A stretch of DNA of 64,000 nucleotides from Bradyrhizobium sp. WSM1743 (GCF_000473065.1 NZ_AXAZ01000026.1:1-64000), one strand, 5' to 3'. Shown: positions 24,099 to 41,291, counted from the stretch's first letter. A program made the numbers and translations. The notes: generated from the sequence alone by a model not told the origin.

Positions 24099-24791
24099 AT
24101 GGCAATCGGAAAGCGTTTGAACAAAGCCCGCGAAGGCATTGACCGCGAAAAGCTTTACCCGCTCGCGGACGCCATCAAGATGGTCAAGGAGCGCGCGAAA
24201 GCGAAGTTCGACGAGACCATCGAGGTCGCGATCAATCTCGGCGTCGATCCGCGTCACGCCGACCAGATGGTCCGCGGCGTCGTGACCCTGCCGAACGGCA
24301 CCGGCCGTACGCTCCGCGTCGGCGTGTTCGCCCGTGGCGCCAAGGCCGACGAAGCCAAGGCCGCCGGTGCCGACGTCGTCGGTGCCGAAGACCTGGTCGA
24401 GAAGGTGCAGAACGGCACCATCGATTTCGATCGCTGCATCGCCACCCCCGACATGATGCCGCTGGTCGGCCGTCTCGGTAAGGTGCTCGGCCCGCGCGGC
24501 CTGATGCCGAACCCGAAGATCGGCACCGTGACCATGGACGTCACCGGTGCGGTGAAGGGTGCTAAGGGCGGTTCGGTCGAGTTCCGCGTCGAGAAGGCCG
24601 GCATCCTGCAGGCCGGTGTCGGCAAGGCCTCGTTCTCCGAGGAGAAGCTGGTCGAGAACATCAAGGCTCTCGCTGACGCTGTCTCCAAGGCGAAGCCGGC
24701 CGGTTCCAAGGGCACTTATATCCAGCGCGTTGCGGTGTCCTCGACGATGGGCCCCGGCGTGAAGGTCGAGCCGGGCACCATCCTCGGCTGA
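24099..24791 (+). CDS. rplA: 50S ribosomal protein L1
   Basis: 230 residues, the normal length. It contains VDPRHADQMVRG, the conserved GPRGLMPNPKIGTVT loop and a C-terminal STMGPGVKVE. L1 forms the mobile stalk at the E site and is the translational repressor of its own operon in many bacteria. Expressed with rplK; a long hairpin follows the stop. Confidence 0.98.
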   Translation: MAIGKRLNKAREGIDREKLYPLADAIKMVKERAKAKFDETIEVAINLGVDPRHADQMVRGVVTLPNGTGRTLRVGVFARGAKADEAKAAGADVVGAEDLVEKVQNGTIDFDRCIATPDMMPLVGRLGKVLGPRGLMPNPKIGTVTMDVTGAVKGAKGGSVEFRVEKAGILQAGVGKASFSEEKLVENIKALADAVSKAKPAGSKGTYIQRVAVSSTMGPGVKVEPGTILG

Positions 24792-24811
24792 GGTTTGGAA
24801 ATTGCATGAGG

Positions 24812-24847
24812 CGAGGGGCGGAATTGGGCAACCGATTCCGCCCCTCG
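24812..24847 (+). terminator. Terminator-like hairpin after rplA
   Basis: A perfect 13-bp stem (24812-24824 with 24835-24847, sequence CGAGGGGCGGAAT) and a 10-nt loop lie 20 nt after the rplA stop. The tail is only TCGTTTG, so termination may be partial. It would separate rplKA from the dehydrogenase gene that follows. Confidence 0.55.
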
Positions 24848-24881
24848 TCGTTTGTGGCGGCGCTCTCCGGAAACAAGAACA

Positions 24882-25835
24882 ATGGCTGACAAGGTCCTGA
24901 TCTATTCGCGCTTTCCCAAGAGCATGATGGCGCGTTTCGCCGAGCGGTTCGAGCTGCTCGACACCGGCGGCAAGCCCGCGCGCGAGGTGTTTTCGGCCGA
25001 TGTGCTCGGCGGCATCCGCGCGATGCTGACCGCGGGTGGCACCCCGCTCGGCGCGGAGGCGATGGACCTGCTTCCAAAGCTCGGCGCCATCGTCTGTTAT
25101 GGTACCGGCTATGACGGCGTCGACCTGAAGGCCGCCGCCGTCCGCAACATCGCGGTCGGCCACAGTCCGGGCGCCAACGCCGCCTCGGTCGCCGACATCG
25201 CGATGACCCTGATGCTGGCGACGACGCGGCGGATTTTGGTGGCCGACCAATATGTCCGCAGCGGCGATTGGGCGGCGTCAAAACAGTCGCCGATGATGCG
25301 CCCGCAAGCGGGCATGCCCGGCCGCCGCATCGGCGTCTATGGCATGGGCGAGATCGGCCGCAAGATCGCGGCACGCTGCGCGGCGTTCGAGAGCGAGGTC
25401 GGCTATTACAGCCGCACCAAATACGATCTGCCCTATCAATATTTCCCGTCGCTGGAGGCGCTGGCCGACTGGTGTAGCGTGCTGATGATCGCCGTCCGGG
25501 CAGGGGCGGAGACCCAGCATGTCGTCAATGCCGATATCCTGAGGCGCCTCGGCGCGGACGGCTACGTCGTCAACATCTCCCGCGGCTCGGTCATCGACGA
25601 GAAGGCGCTGGTCGCGGCGCTCACCGACAAGACCATTGCCGGCGCCAGTCTCGACGTCTATGAGAAGGAACCGCACGCCCCTGACGCCTTGACTGCGCTC
25701 CCCAACGTCGTGTTCGCGCCTCATATCGGCGGCCATACCCTGGACTCGCACGTCGCCATGCAGAATTGCGTGCTGGCGAACCTGACCGCGTTCTTCGAGG
25801 GCAAGCCGCTGCCTTACGCGGTCAAATCGGCCTGA
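24882..25835 (+). CDS. 2-hydroxyacid dehydrogenase (NAD-dependent, D-isomer specific)
   Basis: 317 residues. The nucleotide-binding motif is GVYGMGEIGR (151-160), and the catalytic set reads Arg234 (NISRGSVID), Glu263 (DVYEKEP) and His281 (APHIGGH). The D-isomer-specific family includes glyoxylate/hydroxypyruvate reductases; the exact substrate is not clear. The ATG at 24882 starts 34 nt after the rplA hairpin. Its place between rplKA and rplJL is unusual and suggests an insertion that kept the ribosomal transcription units intact. Confidence 0.88.
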   Translation: MADKVLIYSRFPKSMMARFAERFELLDTGGKPAREVFSADVLGGIRAMLTAGGTPLGAEAMDLLPKLGAIVCYGTGYDGVDLKAAAVRNIAVGHSPGANAASVADIAMTLMLATTRRILVADQYVRSGDWAASKQSPMMRPQAGMPGRRIGVYGMGEIGRKIAARCAAFESEVGYYSRTKYDLPYQYFPSLEALADWCSVLMIAVRAGAETQHVVNADILRRLGADGYVVNISRGSVIDEKALVAALTDKTIAGASLDVYEKEPHAPDALTALPNVVFAPHIGGHTLDSHVAMQNCVLANLTAFFEGKPLPYAVKSA

Positions 25836-25901
25836 ATCGGTCCTTGTTGGGCGATCTCAAGCTCGGCCGGCAATCGATTGGAACTGGTGTGAATTTTGCT
25901 C

Positions 25902-25930
25902 TTGGCAAGGAGGCCCGGAGCGGTTAAAGA
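25902..25930 (+). promoter_or_regulatory. Putative promoter for rplJL-rpoBC
   Basis: TTGGCA (25902-25907) and TAAAGA (25925-25930) are separated by 17 nt, downstream of the dehydrogenase gene. It is the best -35/-10 pair I found in the long leader, with a moderate match in both boxes. Confidence 0.35.
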
Positions 25931-26352
25931 ACCGCCTCCGGACGTGCCGGCCTCGGCTGGCGCGTCTGTGCACGCATTCCGAAAACCCGACGGCAGGAGA
26001 TCATTCCTTTTCAGGACGTCCGCAAGGATTTGCCCGGAAAAGGAAGGAAAACCGTCGGTTGGCTGGGATGCGGGCAGAGGTCGGGCGGTTCGCCGGCTGA
26101 CCTTGTCCTGTCCAAGACTGCAGGCGCCCGCGGGAAATTTCGATTTCTCAACGGCTTAATCGCATGGCCTGCATAGACGGGTGAAGACCGGATTTCACTT
26201 CGCACCCAGCTTTAAGGGCTGGCCTTGCGAAACGGGTCTGGTTCGGACCTCGACACGCCGTGGGCCACTTAAGGGGCTCTCGGAGGGCAGGCTTTGAATT
26301 GTCGTCTTGCCCGGCGTGTCCGAAGGGTTTTGGCCCGGAGGTTCAGGTTTGG

Positions 26353-26384
26353 GCGGGACGATGGGTGCAACCCGGCGGTCCCGC
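26353..26384 (+). promoter_or_regulatory. Nested hairpin in the L10 leader
   Basis: Outer stem GCGGGAC (26353-26359) with GTCCCGC (26378-26384) encloses inner GGGT/ACCC (26363-26366 with 26370-26373). It lies 36 nt ahead of the rplJ start. A role as the L10 autoregulatory site is inferred from position only. Confidence 0.4.
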
Positions 26385-26419
26385 TTCTCGCGATGACCGC
26401 CAACCGGAGAGAGCTTGCT

Positions 26420-26938
26420 GTGGAACGAGCGGCAAAAAAAGAAGCGGTCGAACAGCTCAATGAGGTCTTCAAGACCACGAGCGTCGCGGTCGTTGCTCAA
26501 TATTCCGGCCTCACCGTCGCCCAGATGCAGAAGCTGCGCCAGCAGATGAAGCAGGCGGGCGCTGCGGTGAAGGTCTCGAAGAACCGTCTCGCCAAAATTG
26601 CTCTTGAAGGCACTGACGTCGTTGCCATCGGCCCCATGCTGAAGGGACCGACCGTGATCGCCACTTCGAACGATCCGGTAGCGGCGCCAAAGGTCGCCAT
26701 CGAATTCGCCAAGGCGAACGAAAAGTTCGTCATCGTCGGCGGATCGATGGGGAAGACCGTCCTGAATGTCGACGGCGTGAAGGCGCTTGCCTCGCTGCCG
26801 TCGCTTGACGAACTGCGCGGCAAGATCGTCGGCCTCATCGTGGCCCCGGCGACCAAGCTGGCCCAGCTCGCCAATGCGCCTGCGGGCAAGCTCGCGCGCG
26901 TCATCCAGGCTCATGCCTCAAAGGGCGAAGCGGCCTGA
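26420..26938 (+). CDS. rplJ: 50S ribosomal protein L10
   Basis: 172 residues from the GTG at 26420 (VERAAKKEAVEQLNEVF), the usual start in this group, with GGAGAGAG just upstream. An open frame extends further upstream but its translation is unlike L10. The core has VAQYSGLTVAQMQKLR and KVSKNRLAKIAL. L10 anchors the L7/L12 dimers to the ribosomal stalk. Confidence 0.95.
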   Translation: MERAAKKEAVEQLNEVFKTTSVAVVAQYSGLTVAQMQKLRQQMKQAGAAVKVSKNRLAKIALEGTDVVAIGPMLKGPTVIATSNDPVAAPKVAIEFAKANEKFVIVGGSMGKTVLNVDGVKALASLPSLDELRGKIVGLIVAPATKLAQLANAPAGKLARVIQAHASKGEAA

Positions 26939-26992
26939 CGCCCTTCGCAAAACTCAAACCCGAACCAGACTTACACTCAAGGAAACTGAACA

Positions 26993-27370
26993 ATGGCTGA
27001 CTTGCAGAAGATCGTTGACGACCTCTCGAGCCTCACCGTGCTCGAAGCTGCTGAACTGGCGAAGCTCCTCGAAGAGAAGTGGGGCGTTTCGGCTGCCGCG
27101 GCTGTCGCCGTGGCCGGCCCGGCTGCTGCTGGCGGCGCTGCCGCTCCGGCGGAAGAGAAGACCGAGTTCACGGTCGTTCTCGCCAGCGCCGGCGACAAGA
27201 AGATCGAGGTCATCAAGGAAGTCCGCGCCATCACCGGTCTCGGCCTGAAGGAAGCAAAGGACCTCGTCGAGGGTGCTCCGAAGCCGCTGAAGGAAGGCGT
27301 GAACAAGGAAGAAGCCGACAAGATCAAGGCCCAGCTCGAGAAGGCTGGCGCCAAGGTCGAGCTCAAGTAA
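26993..27370 (+). CDS. rplL: 50S ribosomal protein L7/L12
   Basis: 125 residues. The N-terminal dimerisation domain (about 1-32) is followed by an alanine-rich hinge (33-55) and the C-terminal factor-binding domain with KTEFTVVL and TGLGLKEAKDLVE. It recruits GTPase factors to the ribosome. AAGGAA lies ahead of the ATG. The 482-nt gap to rpoB holds leader structures. Confidence 0.98.
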   Translation: MADLQKIVDDLSSLTVLEAAELAKLLEEKWGVSAAAAVAVAGPAAAGGAAAPAEEKTEFTVVLASAGDKKIEVIKEVRAITGLGLKEAKDLVEGAPKPLKEGVNKEEADKIKAQLEKAGAKVELK

Positions 27371-27852
27371 GCAACGCTTGCTGGCGGGATCCCGGCCGCG
27401 CATCGGCGAGGCCCGGATCCCGGTCCGCTCCTCAAGAGGGTGGACCCGATGCAAAAGGCGTGCGACGGAACGTCCCGACGCAGGCCGAACACGAAAAAGT
27501 GTGGGGATTTGAGGGTTTAACCCTCGAATCTGCACTATTGTCGCCCCATATCGGGTCGACAGCACGAAAGCGCGGTGGGCAGGGATGCCGGATTTCCCTG
27601 TAAGCCGTTGGGAGAGCAGGCTATTTCGGGCTTTTGCAGTCCGTGAAGATGATCGTTGTGACGGGCGGGCGCGCATCTGCGCCCCGCGCGTCGTTTTGCG
27701 TTTTGAAGGTCTGAAGAACAGATTCAGGACATCGGCGCCTGAAACTGCGTCTCCGGCCCCCAAGACGGGTTCGAAAAATTCAACCCGGAAAGCGGTGGCA
27801 GCCGCGTTCCGGACGGCGCGCCCAGAGCGGGCGACGAAAATGAGAGGCCACG
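27371..27852 (+). other. rplL-rpoB spacer with attenuator-like structure
   Basis: 482 nt without a convincing gene. It contains an 11-of-12-bp hairpin at 27386-27421 (GGGATCC arms) and the odd-centred palindrome GAGGGTTTAACCCTC at 27511-27525. In E. coli the same spacer holds a partial attenuator and an RNase III site that lower rpoBC relative to rplJL; a similar role is inferred here. No strong promoter was seen. Confidence 0.5.
27386..27421 (+). promoter_or_regulatory. Attenuator or processing hairpin between rplL and rpoB
   Basis: Arms 27386-27397 and 27410-27421 pair at 11 of 12 positions with a 12-nt loop, 15 nt after the rplL stop. There is no T-run, so full intrinsic termination is unlikely. 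Confidence 0.45.
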
Positions 27853-31977
<4,125 letters not shown>

Positions 31978-31988
31978 TTCGACCTGTC

Positions 31989-32013
31989 ATGCCCGGCCTT
32001 CACGGCCGGGCAT
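31989..32013 (+). promoter_or_regulatory. Hairpin between rpoB and rpoC
   Basis: A perfect 10-bp stem ATGCCCGGCC/GGCCGGGCAT with loop TTCAC lies 11 nt after the rpoB stop. It lacks a T-run and the genes are co-directional, so it is probably a messenger stability or processing element and not a terminator. Confidence 0.5.
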
Positions 32014-32106
32014 TGGCGCCCCTCCCGAGGCCTTGAGGGCAGGGCGCCCCGCTTGAGTGATTTTCGAATTTGCGGCCGGAGGCGACCGGCACGCGAGGAG
32101 AACACG

Positions 32107-36303
<4,197 letters not shown>

Positions 36304-36334
36304 CCGTTCATCCGTAGGAATACTGGGGACAATG

Positions 36335-36362
36335 AAAAGGCCGGCTTTTGCCGGCCTTTTTT
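36335..36362 (+). terminator. Rho-independent terminator after rpoC
   Basis: Stem GGCCGGC/GCCGGCC with loop TTTT, preceded by AAAA and followed by six T, 31 nt after the rpoC stop. This is the clearest intrinsic terminator in the window and closes the rpoBC unit. Confidence 0.92.
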
Positions 36363-36495
36363 GCTGCTTTCATTGCTTGCTGCGATGCGGGATAACCTTT
36401 GTTCATCTTTCCTTCAGTCGCAAAAGTGCTTCTGCTAGGAGAGCTTAGACCGGGGGTCCCGTGAAGGGGCAGGGCCGGAAGACCACGGAACTCTC

Positions 36496-38550
36496 ATGCT
36501 TGATCTCGCAATCGTAGGCGGCGGCCCTGGCGGGCTGATGAGCGCCTGGTATCTGAAGCGCAAGCTCGGCGATCTCTGCCGCGTCACCATCTACGAGGCC
36601 TCCGACCGGCTCGGCGGCAAGATCGTCACGCGTAAATTCGATACTGCGCCCGCGATGTACGAGGCCGGCGTTGCCGAAATCTACGATTACTCGATGACCG
36701 GACCCGATCCGCTGCGCGAGCTGATCCAGCATTTCGGCCTCCAGACCATTCCGATGGACGCCGAGCAGGTACATTTCGGCGGCGAGCTCCTGAATGACGT
36801 GCCGGGCATGCGCCGCAAATACGGCGCCAAGACCGCGGCCGCGATCGAGGCGTTCCGCAAGCGCTGCACCGAGGTGATGTCGCCGATCGAATATTACGAG
36901 GGCGTTGGCGCGCACGACAATGAGAATCCCTGGGCCTACAAGACCGCCGAGCAGGTGCTCGACGAGGAGGTCGAGGACGAGACGGCAAAGCGATTCTTCA
37001 AGGTGATGGCGCGCTCCGACATCGCGACCGAGAGCCACAACACCAACGGTCTCAACGCGCTCAAGAACTATCTGATGGACGTCGACGGCTATATCGGCCT
37101 CTATTCCATCCAGAACGGCAACGAGCAGCTGATCGAGTGCCTGCAGTCGGAGGTCAATGCCGACATCCAGCTCAATCACCGCGTGCTCACCGTCGGCAAG
37201 GCGCCGACCGGCCGCTATCAGCTCAAGATGATGAACGGCAAGGGACCGGAGACCCGCGACTTCGACCTCGTGCTGGTCTGCCTGCCGCATTCCTGGCTCG
37301 CCACCCTCGGCTGGGAGGGCGAGCAGCTGCGCAAGTCGATGGTCAAGCACGTTGCCTATTTCGACCGCCCCGCGCACTACCTGCGCGTCTCGATCCTGTT
37401 CGACGAGCCGTTCTGGGGCGAGAAGATTCCGGGCGCCTGGTTCATGTCGGAGGCCTTCGGCGGCTGCTGCGTCTACAACGAGGGCGCGCGCCACGACGTC
37501 GGCAGGCATGGTGTTTTGAACTGGCTCATTCCCGGCTCCGACGCGCTGGCTTTTGCCAATCTGTCGGACCAGGAGCTGATCGATGCCGCCCTGAAATCGC
37601 TGCCGGCTTCTCTCGGCGATGCGCGTTTGCATTTCATCGAAGGCAAGATCCACCGCTGGCTGTCGTCGGTGAACGGGCTGCCGGGTGGCTTGCCCGTACG
37701 CGACGTCATGACCAATCACCGGCCCGAGCCGAAGGAGCATCCCGGCATCGTGGTGGTCGGCGACTATCTGTTCGATTCGACGCTGAATGGCCTACTCGAC
37801 TCCTCGGACGCGGCGACCGACATCATCCTGACCGAGATGATGCGCCTGCGCCGCGAACGCGCGCAGGAGGACAAGCCGCTCTCGGACAAGATCGATCGCG
37901 ATTATTTCGAGAACTATCGCGGCCTCGGTCCCTATCATGAAGCGTGGCGGCACTTCACCGATCCCGATTACCTCACCAGGCTGATCGGCATCGTCTGGGG
38001 CAAGGCTGCGGGCGCCAAGCTGCTGGTGGCGGGCTCTGCCAGCGGCGAACTGGTCGGCGCGCTGCGCGATCGCGGCATCGATGCATGGGGGATCGAGAAC
38101 AACCGCGCCATCCATGCCAAAACACCGAAAGCACTGAAGAAGTACAACAAGCTCGGCTCGATCACCGACATGCCGTTCAAGGACGGCACGTTCGACTTCG
38201 TGTTCGAAACCAGCCTCTGCCACGTTTCCCCGAAGCAGGTGGTCCGCGCGATCCGCGAGCTCAACCGCGTGGTCAAGACCGGCCTCGTGTTCGGCTCGAT
38301 CACCTCAGACATGGCGCCGGGCCTGATCGACCGCTACGACCTCCTGCGTGGGGTCAAGAAGCTCGGCACCTGGTGGGAATGGTCCGAACTGTTCTTCGGC
38401 AACGGCTTCGACCTGTCGATGCACCGCAAGGATTGTGCCGATGCGCTCTGGGAGGCGACGCTCGCCGCCAATAAGGGGCCGGGGCAGTGGTACGCGGACG
38501 CCGATAGCCTGCGCTATTCCTTCTTCGACAAGGTCGAGGACGAGGACTAG
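36496..38550 (+). CDS. FAD-dependent amine oxidase-like / methyltransferase-like fusion protein
   Basis: 684 residues. The N-terminal part (about 1-455) is a flavin amine-oxidase or desaturase type domain: IVGGGPGGLMSAW (6-18) binds FAD, YEASDRLGGK follows, and GIVVVGDYLFDSTLNGLLDSSDAA is the usual C-terminal FAD contact. The C-terminal part (about 470-684) resembles a class I methyltransferase, with LLVAGSASGE at 509-518 as a degenerate motif I and ITDMPFKDGTFDFVFE as the following segment. The glycine-rich loop is weak, so SAM binding is uncertain. It lies between the rpoC terminator and an ABC exporter, 132 nt ahead of the exporter start. Function not known. Confidence 0.75.
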   Translation: MLDLAIVGGGPGGLMSAWYLKRKLGDLCRVTIYEASDRLGGKIVTRKFDTAPAMYEAGVAEIYDYSMTGPDPLRELIQHFGLQTIPMDAEQVHFGGELLNDVPGMRRKYGAKTAAAIEAFRKRCTEVMSPIEYYEGVGAHDNENPWAYKTAEQVLDEEVEDETAKRFFKVMARSDIATESHNTNGLNALKNYLMDVDGYIGLYSIQNGNEQLIECLQSEVNADIQLNHRVLTVGKAPTGRYQLKMMNGKGPETRDFDLVLVCLPHSWLATLGWEGEQLRKSMVKHVAYFDRPAHYLRVSILFDEPFWGEKIPGAWFMSEAFGGCCVYNEGARHDVGRHGVLNWLIPGSDALAFANLSDQELIDAALKSLPASLGDARLHFIEGKIHRWLSSVNGLPGGLPVRDVMTNHRPEPKEHPGIVVVGDYLFDSTLNGLLDSSDAATDIILTEMMRLRRERAQEDKPLSDKIDRDYFENYRGLGPYHEAWRHFTDPDYLTRLIGIVWGKAAGAKLLVAGSASGELVGALRDRGIDAWGIENNRAIHAKTPKALKKYNKLGSITDMPFKDGTFDFVFETSLCHVSPKQVVRAIRELNRVVKTGLVFGSITSDMAPGLIDRYDLLRGVKKLGTWWEWSELFFGNGFDLSMHRKDCADALWEATLAANKGPGQWYADADSLRYSFFDKVEDED

Positions 38551-38682
38551 CCGCGGGGCGGCTCCCGATTCGCCAATTGTTTTGCCGAATTCGTCCTGAT
38601 CGCATAGAATCGGTGCGATAGCGGGTGCCGCTATTTGTGCTTCTCTCTGCGGTCATGCCGGCCGTCAGCATCGGTTGGTTTC

Positions 38683-40671
38683 ATGGCGTCCAAGCCCCTC
38701 CCGCCCGACAAACAGAAGCTCGCCGCGGAAGAGGCGGTCGAGCTCGACGACAAGCTCGCCCTCGCCAAGCCGGACCTCGAAGACGACGAGGACGCCAAAG
38801 ACCAGGGGGATGACGAGCTGGAGCTCGACGACGACGATGAGGACGAGGACCTCGTCGTCTTTACCGCGCGTGAAGCTGCCGGTGCGCTCGCGACCATCGT
38901 CGGGTTCGTCAAACCCTATCTCTCCAACTACAAGCGGATGCTGTCATTCGTGGCATTCGGCGTTGTGGTCGAGACGTTGTTCAACGTCATCATGCCGCTA
39001 AGCCTCAAGTTCCTGATCGACGACGCGCTCGGCGAGGAGGATTTTCAGGCGCTCTACAAGATCCTCGGCGCGCTCGCCGCCGCCGGCATCTTCACCTCGA
39101 TCGTTGCCGTCTGGTACGAGCGCTGGGACGCGCGGCTTGCCGCCTGCATTATCTCCGATGTCCGCAAGCGCCTGTTCGAGCACGTCCAGGACCTGCCGGC
39201 GGCCTATTTCGGCCGTACCAAGCGCGGCGAGATCCTGTCGCGCTTCTCGGTCGACCTCTCGGCCTTCGAAAGTTCGGTCAAGACGTTTGCCAATAGTGCC
39301 GCGCTGCCGTTCCTGGAACTGATCGCGGGTATCATCCTGATGGTGTTCCTGAACTGGCAGCTCGCCGTCGTTGCGCTGCTGGTGTTCCCGATCACACTGA
39401 TCGGCCCGCGCATTCTGACGCCCAAGGCGGTGCAGGCCAATTACGAGCAGAAGCTCAACGAGAGTGCGCTGCTCGGCATGGTGCAGGAGAACGTGGCGGC
39501 CCAGGCCGTGATCAAGGCGTTCAGCCTGCAACGCAAGATGTTCGGCTTCTTCACCTTGCGCAACGACGAAACCCGCAACAGGATCGCCTCGGCCGCGTTC
39601 CTCTCGACCATGGTGGAGCGGACGGTCACCATCTCAGTGCTCCTCCTGCACCTCGTGGTGCTCGCGATCGGCGCCTATCTGGCGACCAAGGGCCAGATCA
39701 CCATCGGCACCTTCGTCACCTTCGAGAGCGCGTTCTGGGAGGTGTCCTACAACATCGCCCATGTGATGCATTTCATCCCGGTGTCGATCTCCTCGGCCGC
39801 CGCGATCCGCCACATCCAGGAACTGCTCGACGAGCCGACCCGCGCGGCCGATCGCCCCGGTGCGCCCGATCTGCCGCGCATCACCAACGATATTACTTTC
39901 GATCACGTCACCTTCCAGTACGAGGGCAGTCAGACGCCGGTGCTGGACAATCTCAGCCTCAAGCTCAATGCCGGCAAGCGCATCGCGATCGTCGGTCCGA
40001 GCGGCTCCGGTAAGAGCACGCTGCTCAATCTGATCCTGCGGCTCTACGTGCCCGACGAGGGCCGCGTCACCATCGACGGCGTCGATGTCCGCAAGGTGAC
40101 GCTGGATTCGCTGCGCCGGAGCATGGCGGTGGTGTTCCAGGAGAACATGCTGTTCAACATGTCGATCCGCGAGAACATCCGGCTCGGCAAGGAGGGGGCG
40201 ACCGACGAGGAGGTGGAGGAGGCGGCCAAGAAGGCCGAGATCCACCGCTACATCATGAGCCTGCCGCAGCGATACGACACGCTGGTCGGAGAGCGCGGAG
40301 ACACGCTGTCGGGGGGCCAGCGCCAGCGCATCGCGATCGCGCGCGCGATCATCCGTAACCCGTCCGTGCTGCTGCTGGACGAGGCCACCTCGGCGCTCGA
40401 CCAGACCACGGAGGCCGCGATCAACCGCACGCTGCTCAAGGTCGCCAAGGGCCGCACCATGATCTGGTCGACCCACCGCCTGGCTTCGGTGGTCGAGATG
40501 GACGAGATCATCGTGATTTCAGGGGGCAGGGCGATCGAGCGCGGCTCCCATGCCGAGCTGCTCGCCAAGAACGGCACCTATCGCAAGCTGTGGAACGACC
40601 AGATCCACCAGCCGCATGGCGTGTCGGCTCACGCCGACGACGACAGCGACGATGACGACGAGGAGGAGTGA
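38683..40671 (+). CDS. ABC transporter, fused permease/ATPase, with acidic termini
   Basis: 662 residues, MsbA-like half-transporter of the exporter type. After an acidic N-terminal extension (about 30-57, mostly Asp and Glu) come six predicted membrane helices (about 85-365). The ATPase domain has Walker A GPSGSGKS (438-445), Q-loop Gln486, signature LSGGQ (542-546) and Walker B VLLLDEATSALD. The C-terminus ends in another Asp/Glu run. It should act as a homodimer or with a partner; the substrate is unknown. ATG 38683 is preferred over an upstream frame with no family match. Confidence 0.9.
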   Translation: MASKPLPPDKQKLAAEEAVELDDKLALAKPDLEDDEDAKDQGDDELELDDDDEDEDLVVFTAREAAGALATIVGFVKPYLSNYKRMLSFVAFGVVVETLFNVIMPLSLKFLIDDALGEEDFQALYKILGALAAAGIFTSIVAVWYERWDARLAACIISDVRKRLFEHVQDLPAAYFGRTKRGEILSRFSVDLSAFESSVKTFANSAALPFLELIAGIILMVFLNWQLAVVALLVFPITLIGPRILTPKAVQANYEQKLNESALLGMVQENVAAQAVIKAFSLQRKMFGFFTLRNDETRNRIASAAFLSTMVERTVTISVLLLHLVVLAIGAYLATKGQITIGTFVTFESAFWEVSYNIAHVMHFIPVSISSAAAIRHIQELLDEPTRAADRPGAPDLPRITNDITFDHVTFQYEGSQTPVLDNLSLKLNAGKRIAIVGPSGSGKSTLLNLILRLYVPDEGRVTIDGVDVRKVTLDSLRRSMAVVFQENMLFNMSIRENIRLGKEGATDEEVEEAAKKAEIHRYIMSLPQRYDTLVGERGDTLSGGQRQRIAIARAIIRNPSVLLLDEATSALDQTTEAAINRTLLKVAKGRTMIWSTHRLASVVEMDEIIVISGGRAIERGSHAELLAKNGTYRKLWNDQIHQPHGVSAHADDDSDDDDEEE

Positions 40672-41098
40672 CCTGAGGCGTTCGGCTCCGAGGAACCGCC
40701 GTCGCCGATCCATGTCTCGTCTCCCAAGCACGCGCGGTCTAGCACCGACTCATTGATTCTCTGACGCAGGGCGCTCGGCCGACGCGGAGCCTCTGACTTT
40801 TTCGACACTTGGCTTCGGCGCATCGGCCCCCGCAAATCGATGCGCACCATCGAAAGCCCCGCCAGACCGGGCAATGCAGCGCGCCGTGGACGCTGGAAAG
40901 CCCGCCGCCAGCCGGCAGATTTGTGCGTGGGCGGGAAAAAAGCCCTCAGTTTGATAATAAAACTACATTTAATCCGGGTACAATTGTCTTTCGGACTTGG
41001 CGACCAAGCGCTTCGTTCCCATGTCAGGCAGGAGCGGGGAGGCGGCCAAGAGCCTATTTTTGCAGGCGCCTGAAGCGCTTTGTGTCTGTCGTTTCACC

Positions 41099-41125
41099 TT
41101 GACTTGACCGATTCTCACTTATAGA
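41099..41125 (+). promoter_or_regulatory. Putative promoter of the str operon
   Basis: TTGACT (41099-41104) and TATAGA (41120-41125) with a 15-nt spacer; a second TTGACC overlaps the first. The boxes are good but the spacing is short. It lies about 450 nt ahead of rpsL. Confidence 0.35.
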
Positions 41126-41291
41126 AAGCGCCTCACTTAACGACAGGCGGTGAGCATCGCCAGCGTCGGAACGGGCCACCCGTTGATCCCCAAGGACTAG
41201 ATCCATAAGGGGTCGCAAAGGCGGGCACCAGCCTCGACGAATGCCGCTCAAACGCTGTCGATCATAGCTAGGCAATGCCAGTGCGATTTTA

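Larger units (their letters stand above)
25836..26419 (+). other. Long leader of rplJ (584 nt)
   Basis: No convincing gene lies in this stretch. It contains a putative promoter at 25902-25930 and a nested hairpin at 26353-26384 close to the rplJ start. In other bacteria the L10 leader binds the L10-L12 complex for autoregulation; the length and structure here fit that arrangement. Confidence 0.5.

Noticed and set aside
25896..26159. An 87-codon open frame in the L10 leader
   Set aside because: Its composition is that of translated non-coding GC-rich DNA, it has no clear ribosome site, and it overlaps the expected regulatory leader.
40809..41102. Small open frames in the rpsL upstream spacer
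   Set aside because: They lack ribosome sites and recognisable sequence, and they run across the AT-rich island without codon bias.
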